DNA from: Actinomyces minihominis
Lineage (GTDB): Bacteria > Actinomycetota > Actinomycetes > Actinomycetales > Actinomycetaceae
Reading direction: 5' to 3'
Length of the DNA stretch: 64,000 nt
Assembly (NCBI RefSeq): GCF_900187855.1
Contig: NZ_FYEG01000003.1
Location: 62,001-126,000, forward strand
The translations under genes were made by a program, and so were the position numbers. Positions 53,652 to 63,771 of the stretch are shown here, one piece after another. The stretch's first letter is position 1. Each line of letters opens with the position of its first letter. The notes below the pieces were generated by a model, which was not told the origin of the DNA, searched no databases, and saw only the letters and a list, made by a program, of their open reading frames with translations.

Positions 53652-54968
53652 ATGACGTTACCGGCGACGTATCGCGATGAAGCAATCGTACGGATGGCAG
53701 ACGGCACGGTAAAGCAAACTAACCTCCTCACAGGAACTGAAGTGTGGACGGTCCCCGGACGTGGTGATCGCCCTCTTCCATCTGCTTTACCTGAACCGCA
53801 CCCAATCGACTTTGAAAAAGGTGGCGCTTTTTGTGCCTTCTGCGAGAAGAGGTACCTCGAGACCCCGCCTGAGAAAGAGCGGCTGGTCCGGGTGGGTCAA
53901 GAGCAGTGGAAACACCTCTCCGGACTTGGGGCTGACGAACTCTTCGACACCATCGCCGACTTCCGGCGTATCCCCAACCTGTTTGAGATCGTTTCCTACA
54001 ACTACTGGCACCTCAATCACGGGCATATCCCCTCTGAGGAACAGACCAGGCGGATGGCAGAGTACCTGGCTTCCGACTCGGGCTACGACCACATCATGCG
54101 CCTTGTGCAGGCCCGACTCAGGGCTTCGGGAACCAAGGAAGAAGACATTGAGGGTCTGAGCGACTCCGAGCTGCTGCAGCAGGCCAATGGCTTCTTCTCG
54201 GGTGGCCACGACCTCATCGTCCCCCGGCATCACTATCGCTACGGGGCGACCCAGACCGACCAGCTGGCGGCCTCGGGAACAATGACGCCTGAGGAGCATG
54301 AGCAGTACATTCGCCTCACCATCAGCTCGATGAGGAATCTCTACGACCTCAACCAGTCCGTGCGCTACGTGGTGGCATTCCAGAACTGGCTCAAGCCCGC
54401 CGGAGCTTCCTTCGACCACCTCCACAAGCAGCTGGTTGCCATTGATCAACTCTCGGTGCAGTCCCAATCTGAGCTGGAGAGACTGAGGAAGAACCCCGCA
54501 ATCTACCGGGACATTCTGCGGGTCGCCACCGGGCGCAACCTCATCATTGCCCAGAACGACCACGCCGTCGCACTCGCGGGCTTTGGTCATCGCTACCCGA
54601 CCGTGGCCGTGTGGCCCACCGGAGAGGCCTACACCCCCTGGGAAGCCAGTCCGGAGCAGATTCGAGGCGTCTCCGACATGCTGCACGCAGTGCACGCGGC
54701 GACCGGAGCAAAGATTCCCACCAACGAAGAGTGGTACTACCGTCCCCCGTCTGTGAACATTCCGATGCGCTGGCGCATCCTCGTCAAGTGGAGGATTTCA
54801 ACCCTGGCGGGCTTTGAGGGTGGAAGCCGGATCTACCTCAACACCATTGACCCCTGGCGCGTCCAGAGACGGGTCGTCAAGAGGATGCTTGACCTGCGTC
54901 AAAAGGGTTCGATCGCTCCGATGGCAATCGGTTCGGAAACCGCGGTCACGACTGATCTTCTGGACTAG
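53652..54968 (+). CDS. DUF4921 family protein (HIT/GalT-like)
   Basis: 438 aa. An N-terminal FCAFCEKRYLETPPEK segment (CxxC) and the central SFDHLHKQLVAID resemble the histidine triad of HIT/galactose-1-phosphate uridylyltransferases, as in actinobacterial DUF4921 proteins; enzymatic role is not established. The stop lies 23 bp inside the convergent lipoprotein gene, so the two mRNAs overlap. Confidence 0.86.
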   Translation: MTLPATYRDEAIVRMADGTVKQTNLLTGTEVWTVPGRGDRPLPSALPEPHPIDFEKGGAFCAFCEKRYLETPPEKERLVRVGQEQWKHLSGLGADELFDTIADFRRIPNLFEIVSYNYWHLNHGHIPSEEQTRRMAEYLASDSGYDHIMRLVQARLRASGTKEEDIEGLSDSELLQQANGFFSGGHDLIVPRHHYRYGATQTDQLAASGTMTPEEHEQYIRLTISSMRNLYDLNQSVRYVVAFQNWLKPAGASFDHLHKQLVAIDQLSVQSQSELERLRKNPAIYRDILRVATGRNLIIAQNDHAVALAGFGHRYPTVAVWPTGEAYTPWEASPEQIRGVSDMLHAVHAATGAKIPTNEEWYYRPPSVNIPMRWRILVKWRISTLAGFEGGSRIYLNTIDPWRVQRRVVKRMLDLRQKGSIAPMAIGSETAVTTDLLD

Positions 54969-55953
54969 AAGCCGCGGGGGCAAACAGCTCGGTCCATTTC
55001 TTGAGCCCCGCGATAACTTCCTCGACTGGAAACGGCTCCTGTGCCTCTACGTCCTCACCCAGGGGGAATGCGAGGGCGTAGTCGGCGACAATCGCCTGAC
55101 CACGAGCTGAGGTGAGTAGGTCCGCTAGCTCAGACACCAGTGCCGAACGTTCCGGGTTTGCTGTTACCGCGAGCAGCGACGCCTGCCTCTGCACACAGGT
55201 ATCGGCGAGGACCCGGTAGCGGGTGTCGGTTCCCAGGTTATTCGGGTGTCGCAGGGGTTCCAGAACCGACCCAATCATGCCCGCCACTACCGGGGACGCG
55301 GTTTCCGTACCGCTCTGTGTCCCTTCCGCCTCTTCCCGGCTTGCCTGCCAGGACTTCCAGTGGTCCTTCCACAGGGGAAGGAGGGCGAGGGCGTAGGGCG
55401 AACCCATCGGGTTGAAAGTTGCGACAATCCCCTCCAGCTCCTTGGGCTTCACGGCCGCCAGCTCACTCGGAATCGCCAGGTTGTTCGCCGAGAACCAACT
55501 GCGGTCAACCAGCACGCAGGCGCTGTCACTGCCGTAGGGAACGGTCTTCATCTCCCCGTCCGTCAGGTCCAGAGCCTCCTGGACCCCGCTGGTGTTCAAC
55601 CACGTCTCATCAACTCCCAGGAGCGCATCCACATCCTCCAGGACCCCCTCAAGACCTCCCTCGGCTACTGCCGGTGGGTCGAGGACGACCTGGCGGAACC
55701 CAAAGGAAAGCTCCTTTGAAAGTGCTTCAAGCCCGTCCAGGGGAAGCATCGAACCCTCGGGAACTGCAACTGTCACAAGTTCGGTTGTCTCACCACTCTG
55801 CGCCGAACCTCCCCAGGTCAGTCCGGGTTCAGCTGGAATACTGGAGGTGCAGGAGGCAAGCAGTATGGCCGCGGCCCCAACCGCAACGGCTGCGCGCACG
55901 GGGCGGCGAAAGTCAGCACGTCTGACAGAGTGAGTAGAGGTCTCAGGAGTCAC
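54946..55953 (-). CDS. thiamine-like ABC substrate-binding lipoprotein (orphan)
   Basis: 335 aa. Basic N-terminus, hydrophobic VGAAAILLASC lipobox, then a periplasmic-binding-protein fold; the GSDSACVLVDRSWFSANNLA and FNPMGSPYALALL stretches resemble thiamine-binding TbpA-like proteins. No ABC ATPase or permease is adjacent, so it depends on a transporter encoded elsewhere or has another role. GTG start, weak ribosome site. The 3' end overlaps the DUF4921 gene by 23 bp. Confidence 0.82.
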   Translation of the reverse strand: MTPETSTHSVRRADFRRPVRAAVAVGAAAILLASCTSSIPAEPGLTWGGSAQSGETTELVTVAVPEGSMLPLDGLEALSKELSFGFRQVVLDPPAVAEGGLEGVLEDVDALLGVDETWLNTSGVQEALDLTDGEMKTVPYGSDSACVLVDRSWFSANNLAIPSELAAVKPKELEGIVATFNPMGSPYALALLPLWKDHWKSWQASREEAEGTQSGTETASPVVAGMIGSVLEPLRHPNNLGTDTRYRVLADTCVQRQASLLAVTANPERSALVSELADLLTSARGQAIVADYALAFPLGEDVEAQEPFPVEEVIAGLKKWTELFAPAASSPEDQS

Positions 55954-56030
55954 GCTATGAGGCTACCCTTGTACCTGGTACAAACTCTCACTGGCGCGCG
56001 TCACGGCGCCATTATCGAAAGTGAACACGA

Positions 56031-56312
56031 ATGAACGTCCAGGCGAAAATCATCGGACTTGCAACCATGGCGGTCTCCTCATTTGTTGTCCCCAAAATTG
56101 CGACCATGGCGTGGAAGGTTGCGACTGGAAGCGAGCCGCCTTCGGAGGACACCGGTAGCAAGCTGGCCCCGATCCTGGTCTTCTCCGCCCTGTCAGCGGT
56201 CCTGGTGGCATCTTCGCAGTACCTTATGTACGGAATGACCGCCAAGTACCGCACCGACGCCAAGCTCGGCGCAGACGCCCCGACTCTTCAGGACGAGGCC
56301 ACGAAGTCCTAG
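56031..56312 (+). CDS. DUF4235 membrane protein
   Basis: 93 aa. Two predicted membrane helices (residues ~7-28, ending VSSFVVPKIATMAWKV, and ~50-70, LAPILVFSALSAVLVASSQYL) typical of the actinobacterial DUF4235 family, of unknown function. Its stop overlaps the convergent sterol-carrier gene by 4 bp. Confidence 0.85.
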   Translation: MNVQAKIIGLATMAVSSFVVPKIATMAWKVATGSEPPSEDTGSKLAPILVFSALSAVLVASSQYLMYGMTAKYRTDAKLGADAPTLQDEATKS

Positions 56313-56695
56313 TTTCCGTAGCTCCGTCCCAGAAGGGGAAGGAGCGGACCGAGGTCAGCCATGACTCCGGAGGCATCAACTGCCCCGGAGTCCACTGCCT
56401 CCTGCCACGTCAGCAAACCTGTGGCCAGTTCCAGCCAGGTCTGGGCTGACATTTCAACCACCGCGGGTGGGGTCCCACGACGATGGTTGGCGCCCTCGAG
56501 GATCTGGGTGGCCCCAAACGGAATCACCCGCACCTCAACGGCGCCCCCCGGAGCCAGATCTGTGATCAGCTGCAGGGTGTAACGCACCGCCAGGGCAATG
56601 ATGGGGCGGGCGGCACCGGTGGAACCGGCTGCGGACTCACGCCAGCTGCGCCAGGCCGCCTCGCCCTCATCAGTCCCTATTCGTCTTACTGCCAC
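56309..56695 (-). CDS. sterol carrier family protein
   Basis: 128 aa from GTG 56695; a longer open frame extends upstream into gdhA but AGGG sits 6 bases before this GTG. Features RPIIALAVRYTLQLITDLAP and VEVRVIPFGATQILEGANHRRGTPPAVVEM, as in actinobacterial sterol carrier family/SCP-2-like proteins. Ligand and function not established. Starts 7 bp after the gdhA stop, so it is probably co-transcribed. Confidence 0.88.
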   Translation of the reverse strand: MAVRRIGTDEGEAAWRSWRESAAGSTGAARPIIALAVRYTLQLITDLAPGGAVEVRVIPFGATQILEGANHRRGTPPAVVEMSAQTWLELATGLLTWQEAVDSGAVDASGVMADLGPLLPLLGRSYGN

Positions 56696-56702
56696 AGCTG
56701 CC

Positions 56703-58124
<1,422 letters not shown>

Positions 58125-58217
58125 TTAGGGCCGTCCATTTTTCGAAAATCAAAAGTGGTGTTGAAGTGAAGTTCACGGTAGAAAGCCAGGTTCGACCCGT
58201 TGGCCCCCACGCGAGCT

Positions 58218-58238
58218 TTATCCACAGGGTTACACACA
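58218..58238 (+). other. DnaA-box pair in the gdhA upstream region
   Basis: TTATCCACA (perfect DnaA box) at 58218-58226, three bases, then TTACACACA (one mismatch) at 58230-58238. No dnaA, dnaN or AT-rich unwinding element is nearby, so it is not an origin; it may titrate DnaA or link gdhA to replication. Confidence 0.45.
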
Positions 58239-58333
58239 GGGCATGGGAATCATCTATGACATCCTGTGAATATCTTGGGGAAAACCCTGTGGGAAGTAGA
58301 GAAATTGCAGGAAAAAACGCCAGTGTCTAGCCC

Positions 58334-59257
58334 CTACCAACCCCCCGTACCAGGGTTGCGGCCGTATGACTCTTCCTTTTCTCGCTGCCGCTCACTCTGG
58401 TCCTGGTTCTTTTTCTCTAGGGCTTCTCTACGCTCTTTCTCAGCCTCGGTCTCTTCCGGGTTTTCCCCGGACGACCCACCGGATCCTTCGGAGTTACCGT
58501 CGCTCTCAGACTCGGTTTGATCCCCCTCTCCCCCATCGGTTCCGTTGCCGTTGAGCTGGTTCAGCTTCTCTTGGAGTCGGTCGGCTGACTCTCCGGTAGC
58601 CTGCTCTATCTCTGGGTTGACCTGCTGGTTCTGTTCTTCCTGGCCCCCATCACCGGAGCCTTGAGGATCCCCTTCCTGCCCCTGCCCGGACCCCCCTGAG
58701 ACCTGGCACGGAGCCACCCAGCGCAGCGCCTCTTCGTAAAGCTCGGTCGCTCGGGCGTCAAAGAGTTGGGCGACGGCCTCATCCCCCAGCAACTCTGTGG
58801 CAGCTGAGAGATTGAACCGGATCGTGCACTCATAAGAAAAGGCCCCGATACTGCCATCTTCCTGAACCGTCGCTTTGGGAACTCTGTCAAAAGCGCCTAA
58901 AAGCAGGTCCCTTCCGCCCTCAACCTCACCTTCATCCACAAGGGCGCTTCCGAGGTTGTAATCAGTAAGCCACGCCTGTGGAAAACTACGCGATATTTCC
59001 CACTGATTTTGGTAGTTAGCGGCTGTCTGTGACCAGTCGCCCTCAACTGCAGACCGGGACGCAGACCAGCTCCATACCCAGAGGAACACCAGTGCAGACC
59101 CAGCAAGAATGAGGACTACTACCACCGGCATGGTCCACCACAGCAACTTCAAAAGGCGCGGGTTGCGTTCGGTGGGGGGCGGAGCGGGGTTCGTAATAGC
59201 CCCAAAGGGCTGACCAACTTCGCCGGGACGGGAACGACTTGGATCACCAGAGCGCAT
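58334..59257 (-). CDS. membrane-anchored tetratricopeptide-like protein of MoxR/VWA operon
   Basis: 307 aa. One TM helix near residues 40-62 (WWTMPVVVVLILAGSALVFL), a TPR-like extracytoplasmic region (YNLGSALVDEGEVEGGRDLL, FNLSAATELLGDEAVAQLF) and a ~100-residue disordered Ser/Gly/Glu/Gln-rich C-terminus. BatC-type proteins in related clusters are similar. ATG overlaps the upstream VWA stop by 14 bp and has AGGAGG upstream. Last gene of the operon. Confidence 0.85.
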   Translation of the reverse strand: MRSGDPSRSRPGEVGQPFGAITNPAPPPTERNPRLLKLLWWTMPVVVVLILAGSALVFLWVWSWSASRSAVEGDWSQTAANYQNQWEISRSFPQAWLTDYNLGSALVDEGEVEGGRDLLLGAFDRVPKATVQEDGSIGAFSYECTIRFNLSAATELLGDEAVAQLFDARATELYEEALRWVAPCQVSGGSGQGQEGDPQGSGDGGQEEQNQQVNPEIEQATGESADRLQEKLNQLNGNGTDGGEGDQTESESDGNSEGSGGSSGENPEETEAEKERREALEKKNQDQSERQREKEESYGRNPGTGGW

Positions 59258-60260
59258 TCGTCCTCCTCAGCCGCATAAGTCGGGCGGTGAAAACCGCAGT
59301 TTCCCAACCCACCAGGGCCGCCAGCACCAGGGCCGGAACCCACGTCAGGTACCAGTAGGTGACCACTGAGGAGCGCCCCTCAATCACCGACTGCGCCCCC
59401 TCGATAAAGTCATTCCCCAGCTGGTTGAGAACAGGTTGGTCCGGGTTCAGAAGGAAGGCAACCCCGAGGGTCGAGGCAAGCCGTTGGAGAGAATCTTGAT
59501 CGAGGACGGAAATCGCCCGCTCTCCGTCCTCATTCAACATGTACTCTTCCGTGATCCCGATGCCCCCCACACCAAAGACGCGCATGGGACCCCCCTCCTC
59601 GGTACCGTAGCCGAGAACAGCGCCCCCGTCGATAAGCTGCGCCACCTCGGCCCAGGGGTTCTCAGTCTCGGCTTCGCCGCCCTGCTGCGTCGACTCTCCG
59701 TCAGAGATCACCACCAGGTAGCGCAGGTTCTGCGGACGTTGCTCCGCGGAGTTCTGCAGCAGGTCAAGAACAGTCTGCGCAGGCCGGTCCAGGGTCGATC
59801 CGGTAGAGAACTCCGAAACCTCCTGGTGCAGGTTGTCTGCAAAACGAGCCACGGCCGAGCTATCGGTGGTCACCGGGAGCTCAACCCGAGAGGAGGAGTC
59901 CCAGGTAATAACCGCGAACCTCGCGGAGGGGGCGGATTCCACCAGCACGCGAATGTCCCGGCGGGCAGCATCAAGACGGGTCGTACCCCCCGGACCGTCC
60001 TCTGCTGCCATCGATCCGGTGCGATCAACCGCAAAGACGATTTCGACGTTGGAGACAACCTCCTCCTGTTCCACCGGCAGCGCCGGACCGGCAAATGCCA
60101 CGGCCAGGACCAACACCATGGCACCGCGACGAACAGCCGTGAGCAGGCGAACCCTGCGAGGTTCACCCGTCCCACGCCAGGCCGTGATGATCACCAGACC
60201 GAGGCCGACAAGGGCAAACAGGACCAGGGTGAACCAAGAGATCAAAGGCTGGAAGATCAT
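59244..60260 (-). CDS. von Willebrand factor A domain membrane protein 2 (BatA/B-like)
   Basis: 338 aa from ATG 60260 (a longer frame begins at 60314 inside the previous gene). Two N-terminal TM helices, a VWA domain with VFAVDRTGSMAAEDG (MIDAS Asp-x-Thr-Gly-Ser) and YLVVISDGEST, then a C-terminal TM. VWA partners of MoxR AAA proteins assemble or activate other complexes. ATGA overlap with the preceding VWA gene. Confidence 0.88.
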   Translation of the reverse strand: MIFQPLISWFTLVLFALVGLGLVIITAWRGTGEPRRVRLLTAVRRGAMVLVLAVAFAGPALPVEQEEVVSNVEIVFAVDRTGSMAAEDGPGGTTRLDAARRDIRVLVESAPSARFAVITWDSSSRVELPVTTDSSAVARFADNLHQEVSEFSTGSTLDRPAQTVLDLLQNSAEQRPQNLRYLVVISDGESTQQGGEAETENPWAEVAQLIDGGAVLGYGTEEGGPMRVFGVGGIGITEEYMLNEDGERAISVLDQDSLQRLASTLGVAFLLNPDQPVLNQLGNDFIEGAQSVIEGRSSVVTYWYLTWVPALVLAALVGWETAVFTARLMRLRRTNALW

Positions 60261-61273
60261 CTTCGCCTCACAGCTGCCACGGCGAGAAAGGCCAGCAAAC
60301 CCACGGCAGTCCACGCTAGGGCGGTCTTGGGAACGGTGCTTTCAACCGTCCTCACCTCCCCCTCGAGGTCCGCCAGCTGCTCCGCTTCAATTCGGTCAAT
60401 GATCTGACTGATTGCCGCGGGGTCCGAGGCATCGTAGAAATCGCCCCCGGCCCCTTCAACCAGGGCTTTCATCTGTTCGCCCTCGGCCTTGAGAACCCCA
60501 CCTACGGCTGGGTAGAGGGCAACGATGTCGATGTTGCGGCTCGCTGCGCTGTCAACGGCTTCGGCGAGCGTATAGATTTGCTCCCCCATCACCTCGTTGT
60601 CTGTCGCCAGTATGATCGTCCTCGAACGAGTTGTGTCCAGGGCATCAAAACCCATGACGCAGGTGGCAAGTCCGTCACCTACCAGGGAGGAAATCGGTTG
60701 ACCGTCGGGAGCATCCACTCCGTCGAGGTAGGCCGATAGCTCAGCCGTGACGAGGACGTACTCTCCGTCCGGACCGATGTAGCCACGGTCAATCACCCCG
60801 GCTGCCTCATTCAGTACCGAAGACACCAGCTCGTAGTCATCCGTAAGCGGAAAACGTGTGATGGTCTGTGCGCTCCACAGCTGCAATGCGAGCCGCTCTC
60901 CCTCAAAACTCTCAACCATCTTCTGGAAGCTCCGCAGGATCTGCCCGTCGTAGGGCAGCATCGACCCGGAGGCATCGAGGCAAAGGACGATGTCGCGACT
61001 GGCAAGGACGGGGTGCTCAACGGCGCGTTTCACCGGGAGGCCCGCGGAAACGGCGATACCCCCCACCAGGATGAGGAGGGCCACGAGTGAACCGCCCGTG
61101 GTCAGCATTGTCGTTCGTCGTGCCTTCTGGAAGGCTGGCAGTCGACGCATCGCGGCAGTATTGGCAACCCAGCGCACTGAGCGATCAGACTGACCGCGCT
61201 GGGCCCACCAGGTTGCGGCCGCCACAATGGCCAGCGCAATCAGAACGAGGGCGAACAGCCAGGGGTACTTCAT
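60257..61273 (-). CDS. von Willebrand factor A domain membrane protein 1 (BatA-like)
   Basis: 338 aa. N-terminal TM helices, VWA MIDAS DIVLCLDASGSMLPYDG, TIILATDNEVMG, C-terminal TM (TALAWTAVGLLAFLAVAAV). Paired with the VWA gene downstream as in the MoxR/Bat aerotolerance-type operons. ATGA overlap with the preceding gene. Confidence 0.9.
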   Translation of the reverse strand: MKYPWLFALVLIALAIVAAATWWAQRGQSDRSVRWVANTAAMRRLPAFQKARRTTMLTTGGSLVALLILVGGIAVSAGLPVKRAVEHPVLASRDIVLCLDASGSMLPYDGQILRSFQKMVESFEGERLALQLWSAQTITRFPLTDDYELVSSVLNEAAGVIDRGYIGPDGEYVLVTAELSAYLDGVDAPDGQPISSLVGDGLATCVMGFDALDTTRSRTIILATDNEVMGEQIYTLAEAVDSAASRNIDIVALYPAVGGVLKAEGEQMKALVEGAGGDFYDASDPAAISQIIDRIEAEQLADLEGEVRTVESTVPKTALAWTAVGLLAFLAVAAVRRR

Positions 61274-61728
61274 CCGTTCACCACCTCCGAAGCTAAGTCG
61301 GCCCCGCGACGCACCTGCTCTGTGGCGCGTTCCGGCGGGAATGTCTCATCTTCACACCACTCCAGTGCGCTGACGAGGAGGGGCCACGACGGGAGGTGAG
61401 CCGCCACCTCGGCGGATGTCTGTGACTCAATGTTTGAGCCCGTCTTCTCTGAAGCAGCCGCACGCACCAGGGAGGCGAGGGCGAAGTGGGAGTCGCGGGC
61501 ACTTCGCCTGCCTTCTTCAAAGTCGGTAAGGACCTCTTGGATGTGACGGTTATAGCGGGCTCGTTGCAACTGTCCCAGGGTGCGAACGCCAATCCTCTTC
61601 TCAACCCTGCGGACACGGTAGAGAACCAGAAGCGTTATCACCCATGCCAGGGCGAGGACAATGAGGAGCGTCCCGAGAAGCCACACCCAGTTGGAGTAGA
61701 CCAGGGGATCACGGAGCTGAGGAGCCAC
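61270..61728 (-). CDS. membrane protein of MoxR/DUF58 operon (DUF4381-like)
   Basis: About 152 aa from GTG 61728; GTG 61734 and longer frames to 61872 exist, but the upstream GGAGGGG favours this start. One TM (WLLGTLLIVLALAWVITLLV) and a basic cytoplasmic helical domain with LQRARYNRHIQEVLTDFEEG. Similar proteins occur between DUF58 and VWA genes. Overlaps the DUF58 gene by 20 bp. Confidence 0.75.
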   Translation of the reverse strand: MAPQLRDPLVYSNWVWLLGTLLIVLALAWVITLLVLYRVRRVEKRIGVRTLGQLQRARYNRHIQEVLTDFEEGRRSARDSHFALASLVRAAASEKTGSNIESQTSAEVAAHLPSWPLLVSALEWCEDETFPPERATEQVRRGADLASEVVNG

Positions 61729-62593
61729 GCCCACCCCCTCCCATGACACTAATGAGGGCGTCCAGGACACCGTCTCTTCCCCCCAGGCGGACATAGCGAA
61801 GGGGAATGGCGTCGAGCAGTGCATCCACCTCTCTGCTGCGGAACCGCCGGTACATCCGCCACTGTGACTCAAGAATCTGGTCGCCCTCTACAAAGGCTGG
61901 AATGGCGCCGGCCTCAACATCTTGGATATCGGCGGATTCACCGATCCCGGTCGGATCGTAGTCCCCGATAAGAAACACACCGACCTCATGGCGCGCGCTC
62001 AACCTACGAAGGACCGCGGCCGTGTGGGCATTAATCTGACTTTCGTCAGTAATGACAAAGATGACCGAGCGACGTCGCCCGACCTCGACGTGACGCAGGA
62101 CTGCCAGGAGGTCCGATGGTCCCCCGCTGGTCTCAGAGGCAGATGCCACCCTTATCAGCGTCTCAGAGTGCGCCACCCCCGCGCGGGCCGGCATGGTCCT
62201 GACAGACCTGGCGTTACCGCTGACGAGGCCGAGGAGGTCCCCGTGGGAGGAAACCAGCCAGGCCAGGGCTCGCACTAACTCTTCGGCGGTCGCACTCTTC
62301 GGTTCGCCGTCCTCTCCGGCAGCCGCCATGGCGGCCCCCGTGTCCGAGGCAATAATGATGCTGAGCACTGCGGTCGACTCAAACCGTTTGATTACCGGCT
62401 GAGAGAGCCGGGCAGTTCCCTTCCAGTCCATGGCAGAGATATCGTCCCCGGGTTTGTACTCAGCCATATCCAGAAACTCATGGCTGCTTCCCGCGCCCTC
62501 GCCACGGTGGTACCCGTCCAGAAGAGAAAGCAGCTTCTTCTGAACCGGGTAGGAGACCAGCCGAGAGTAGTCGTGGAGGCGCGGTGACGACAT
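61709..62593 (-). CDS. DUF58 family protein
   Basis: 294 aa. DUF58 signature YHRGEGAGSSHEFLDMAEYKPGDD, DWKGTARLSQPVIKRFE, and a VWA-like domain with IIASDTG and VIFVITDESQ. Partner of MoxR-type ATPases. Follows the MoxR gene by 2 bp and overlaps the next gene by 20 bp. Confidence 0.9.
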   Translation of the reverse strand: MSSPRLHDYSRLVSYPVQKKLLSLLDGYHRGEGAGSSHEFLDMAEYKPGDDISAMDWKGTARLSQPVIKRFESTAVLSIIIASDTGAAMAAAGEDGEPKSATAEELVRALAWLVSSHGDLLGLVSGNARSVRTMPARAGVAHSETLIRVASASETSGGPSDLLAVLRHVEVGRRRSVIFVITDESQINAHTAAVLRRLSARHEVGVFLIGDYDPTGIGESADIQDVEAGAIPAFVEGDQILESQWRMYRRFRSREVDALLDAIPLRYVRLGGRDGVLDALISVMGGGGRGSSAP

Positions 62594-62595
62594 GC

Positions 62596-63615
62596 TTAGG
62601 GAACCGGAACCACGTTGAAAGCAGCGTCGATCAAACCGGTGACTGAAACCGAATCTGCCACCGCATCCCAGGTCCGCACCAGCCGATGGCGGAGCACCGA
62701 GTGGCGCATAGCTTTGATATCAGCTGGAATCACGTAGTTACGCCCATTCATGAGGGCGATGGCCTGGGCCACTTTCATCAGGGCGATACCACCACGCGGT
62801 GAAGCCCCCATGCGCAGGTACCTGTCCAGGTCAGGCAGGGGGCTGGGTCCACCCCCGCGGGTTGTGTTGACGATATCGACGATGTAGCTCTTGATAGCGG
62901 CGTGGACGAAGACCCTGGCCGAGTATGCCTGCAGCTCCTCTAACTCTTCCAGAGAGATGGGCTCACCGACTACGTCCTCGGCAAAAACCCCCCTGTCAAT
63001 CATTTCAAGGACCCGCACTTCTTCAGAAGCGGAAGGGTAGGAAATGACGACCTTCATGAGGAAGCGGTCCATCTGTGCCTCGGGGAGGATGTACGTGCCC
63101 TCTTCCTCTATCGGGTTCTGGGTGGCCATAACCATGAAGGGTCTGGGCAGCCTGTGGTTCTCACCGCCGATTGTCGTCTGCCCCTCCTGCATCGCCTCAA
63201 GCATCGCGGACTGGGTCTTAGCTGATGACCGGTTGATCTCATCAAGGAGGACGAAGTTGGCGTGCACCGGACCAAGCTGGGTGACGAAAGCCCCGGTGGC
63301 CTGGTTGTAGATCTGCGTGCCCACGATATCGGAGGGCATCAGGTCCGGGGTGCACTGAATGCGTCGGAAGGTTCCGGACACGGCGCTGGCCAGGGTCTGT
63401 GCGGCGGTCGTCTTTGCCAGTCCGGGGACAGACTCAATGAGGAGGTGCCCCCGGGCCATCAGGGTGGCCAGCAGGGTGCGTCGCAGGTCTTCCTGTCCCA
63501 CCACGCGCAGTTCGTAGAGGGCTTCAACCCTGGAGATGAGTTCCTGGGCCCTCTTCGTCTCAGCCTCACTCAGGTGGCGCGAGGTTTCCACCTCGACCTC
63601 AACTTCGTTAGTCAC
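62596..63615 (-). CDS. MoxR-family AAA ATPase
   Basis: 339 aa from GTG 63615 (GGAGGTCGC just upstream). Walker A ESVPGLAKTTAAQTL, Walker B FVLLDEINRSSAKTQSAMLE and sensor VMATQNPIEEEGTYILPEAQ, the MoxR proper group. Acts with the downstream DUF58 and VWA proteins, as a chaperone-like ATPase. First gene of the six-gene operon. Confidence 0.92.
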   Translation of the reverse strand: MTNEVEVEVETSRHLSEAETKRAQELISRVEALYELRVVGQEDLRRTLLATLMARGHLLIESVPGLAKTTAAQTLASAVSGTFRRIQCTPDLMPSDIVGTQIYNQATGAFVTQLGPVHANFVLLDEINRSSAKTQSAMLEAMQEGQTTIGGENHRLPRPFMVMATQNPIEEEGTYILPEAQMDRFLMKVVISYPSASEEVRVLEMIDRGVFAEDVVGEPISLEELEELQAYSARVFVHAAIKSYIVDIVNTTRGGGPSPLPDLDRYLRMGASPRGGIALMKVAQAIALMNGRNYVIPADIKAMRHSVLRHRLVRTWDAVADSVSVTGLIDAAFNVVPVP

Positions 63616-63720
63616 GCGACCTCCGCTGTACCGGTTTGAACCCTGTTGCTTCCAACCTAGTTTCGCACGAGCCACCGACACCAAGACTCCCCGTCTAGCG
63701 ATAGCGCTCCCACAAACGGC

Positions 63721-63759
63721 CGAAGCCCCGACCAGCCAAAATGGCCAGCCGGGGCTTCG
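63721..63759 (-). terminator. hairpin terminator downstream of pckG
   Basis: CGAAGCCCCG...CGGGGCTTCG, a perfect 10-bp outer stem with an inner GCC-AAAAT-GGC hairpin. 13 bp after the pckG stop, it separates pckG from the MoxR operon. Confidence 0.85.
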
Positions 63760-63771
63760 TCCTACGAACTA

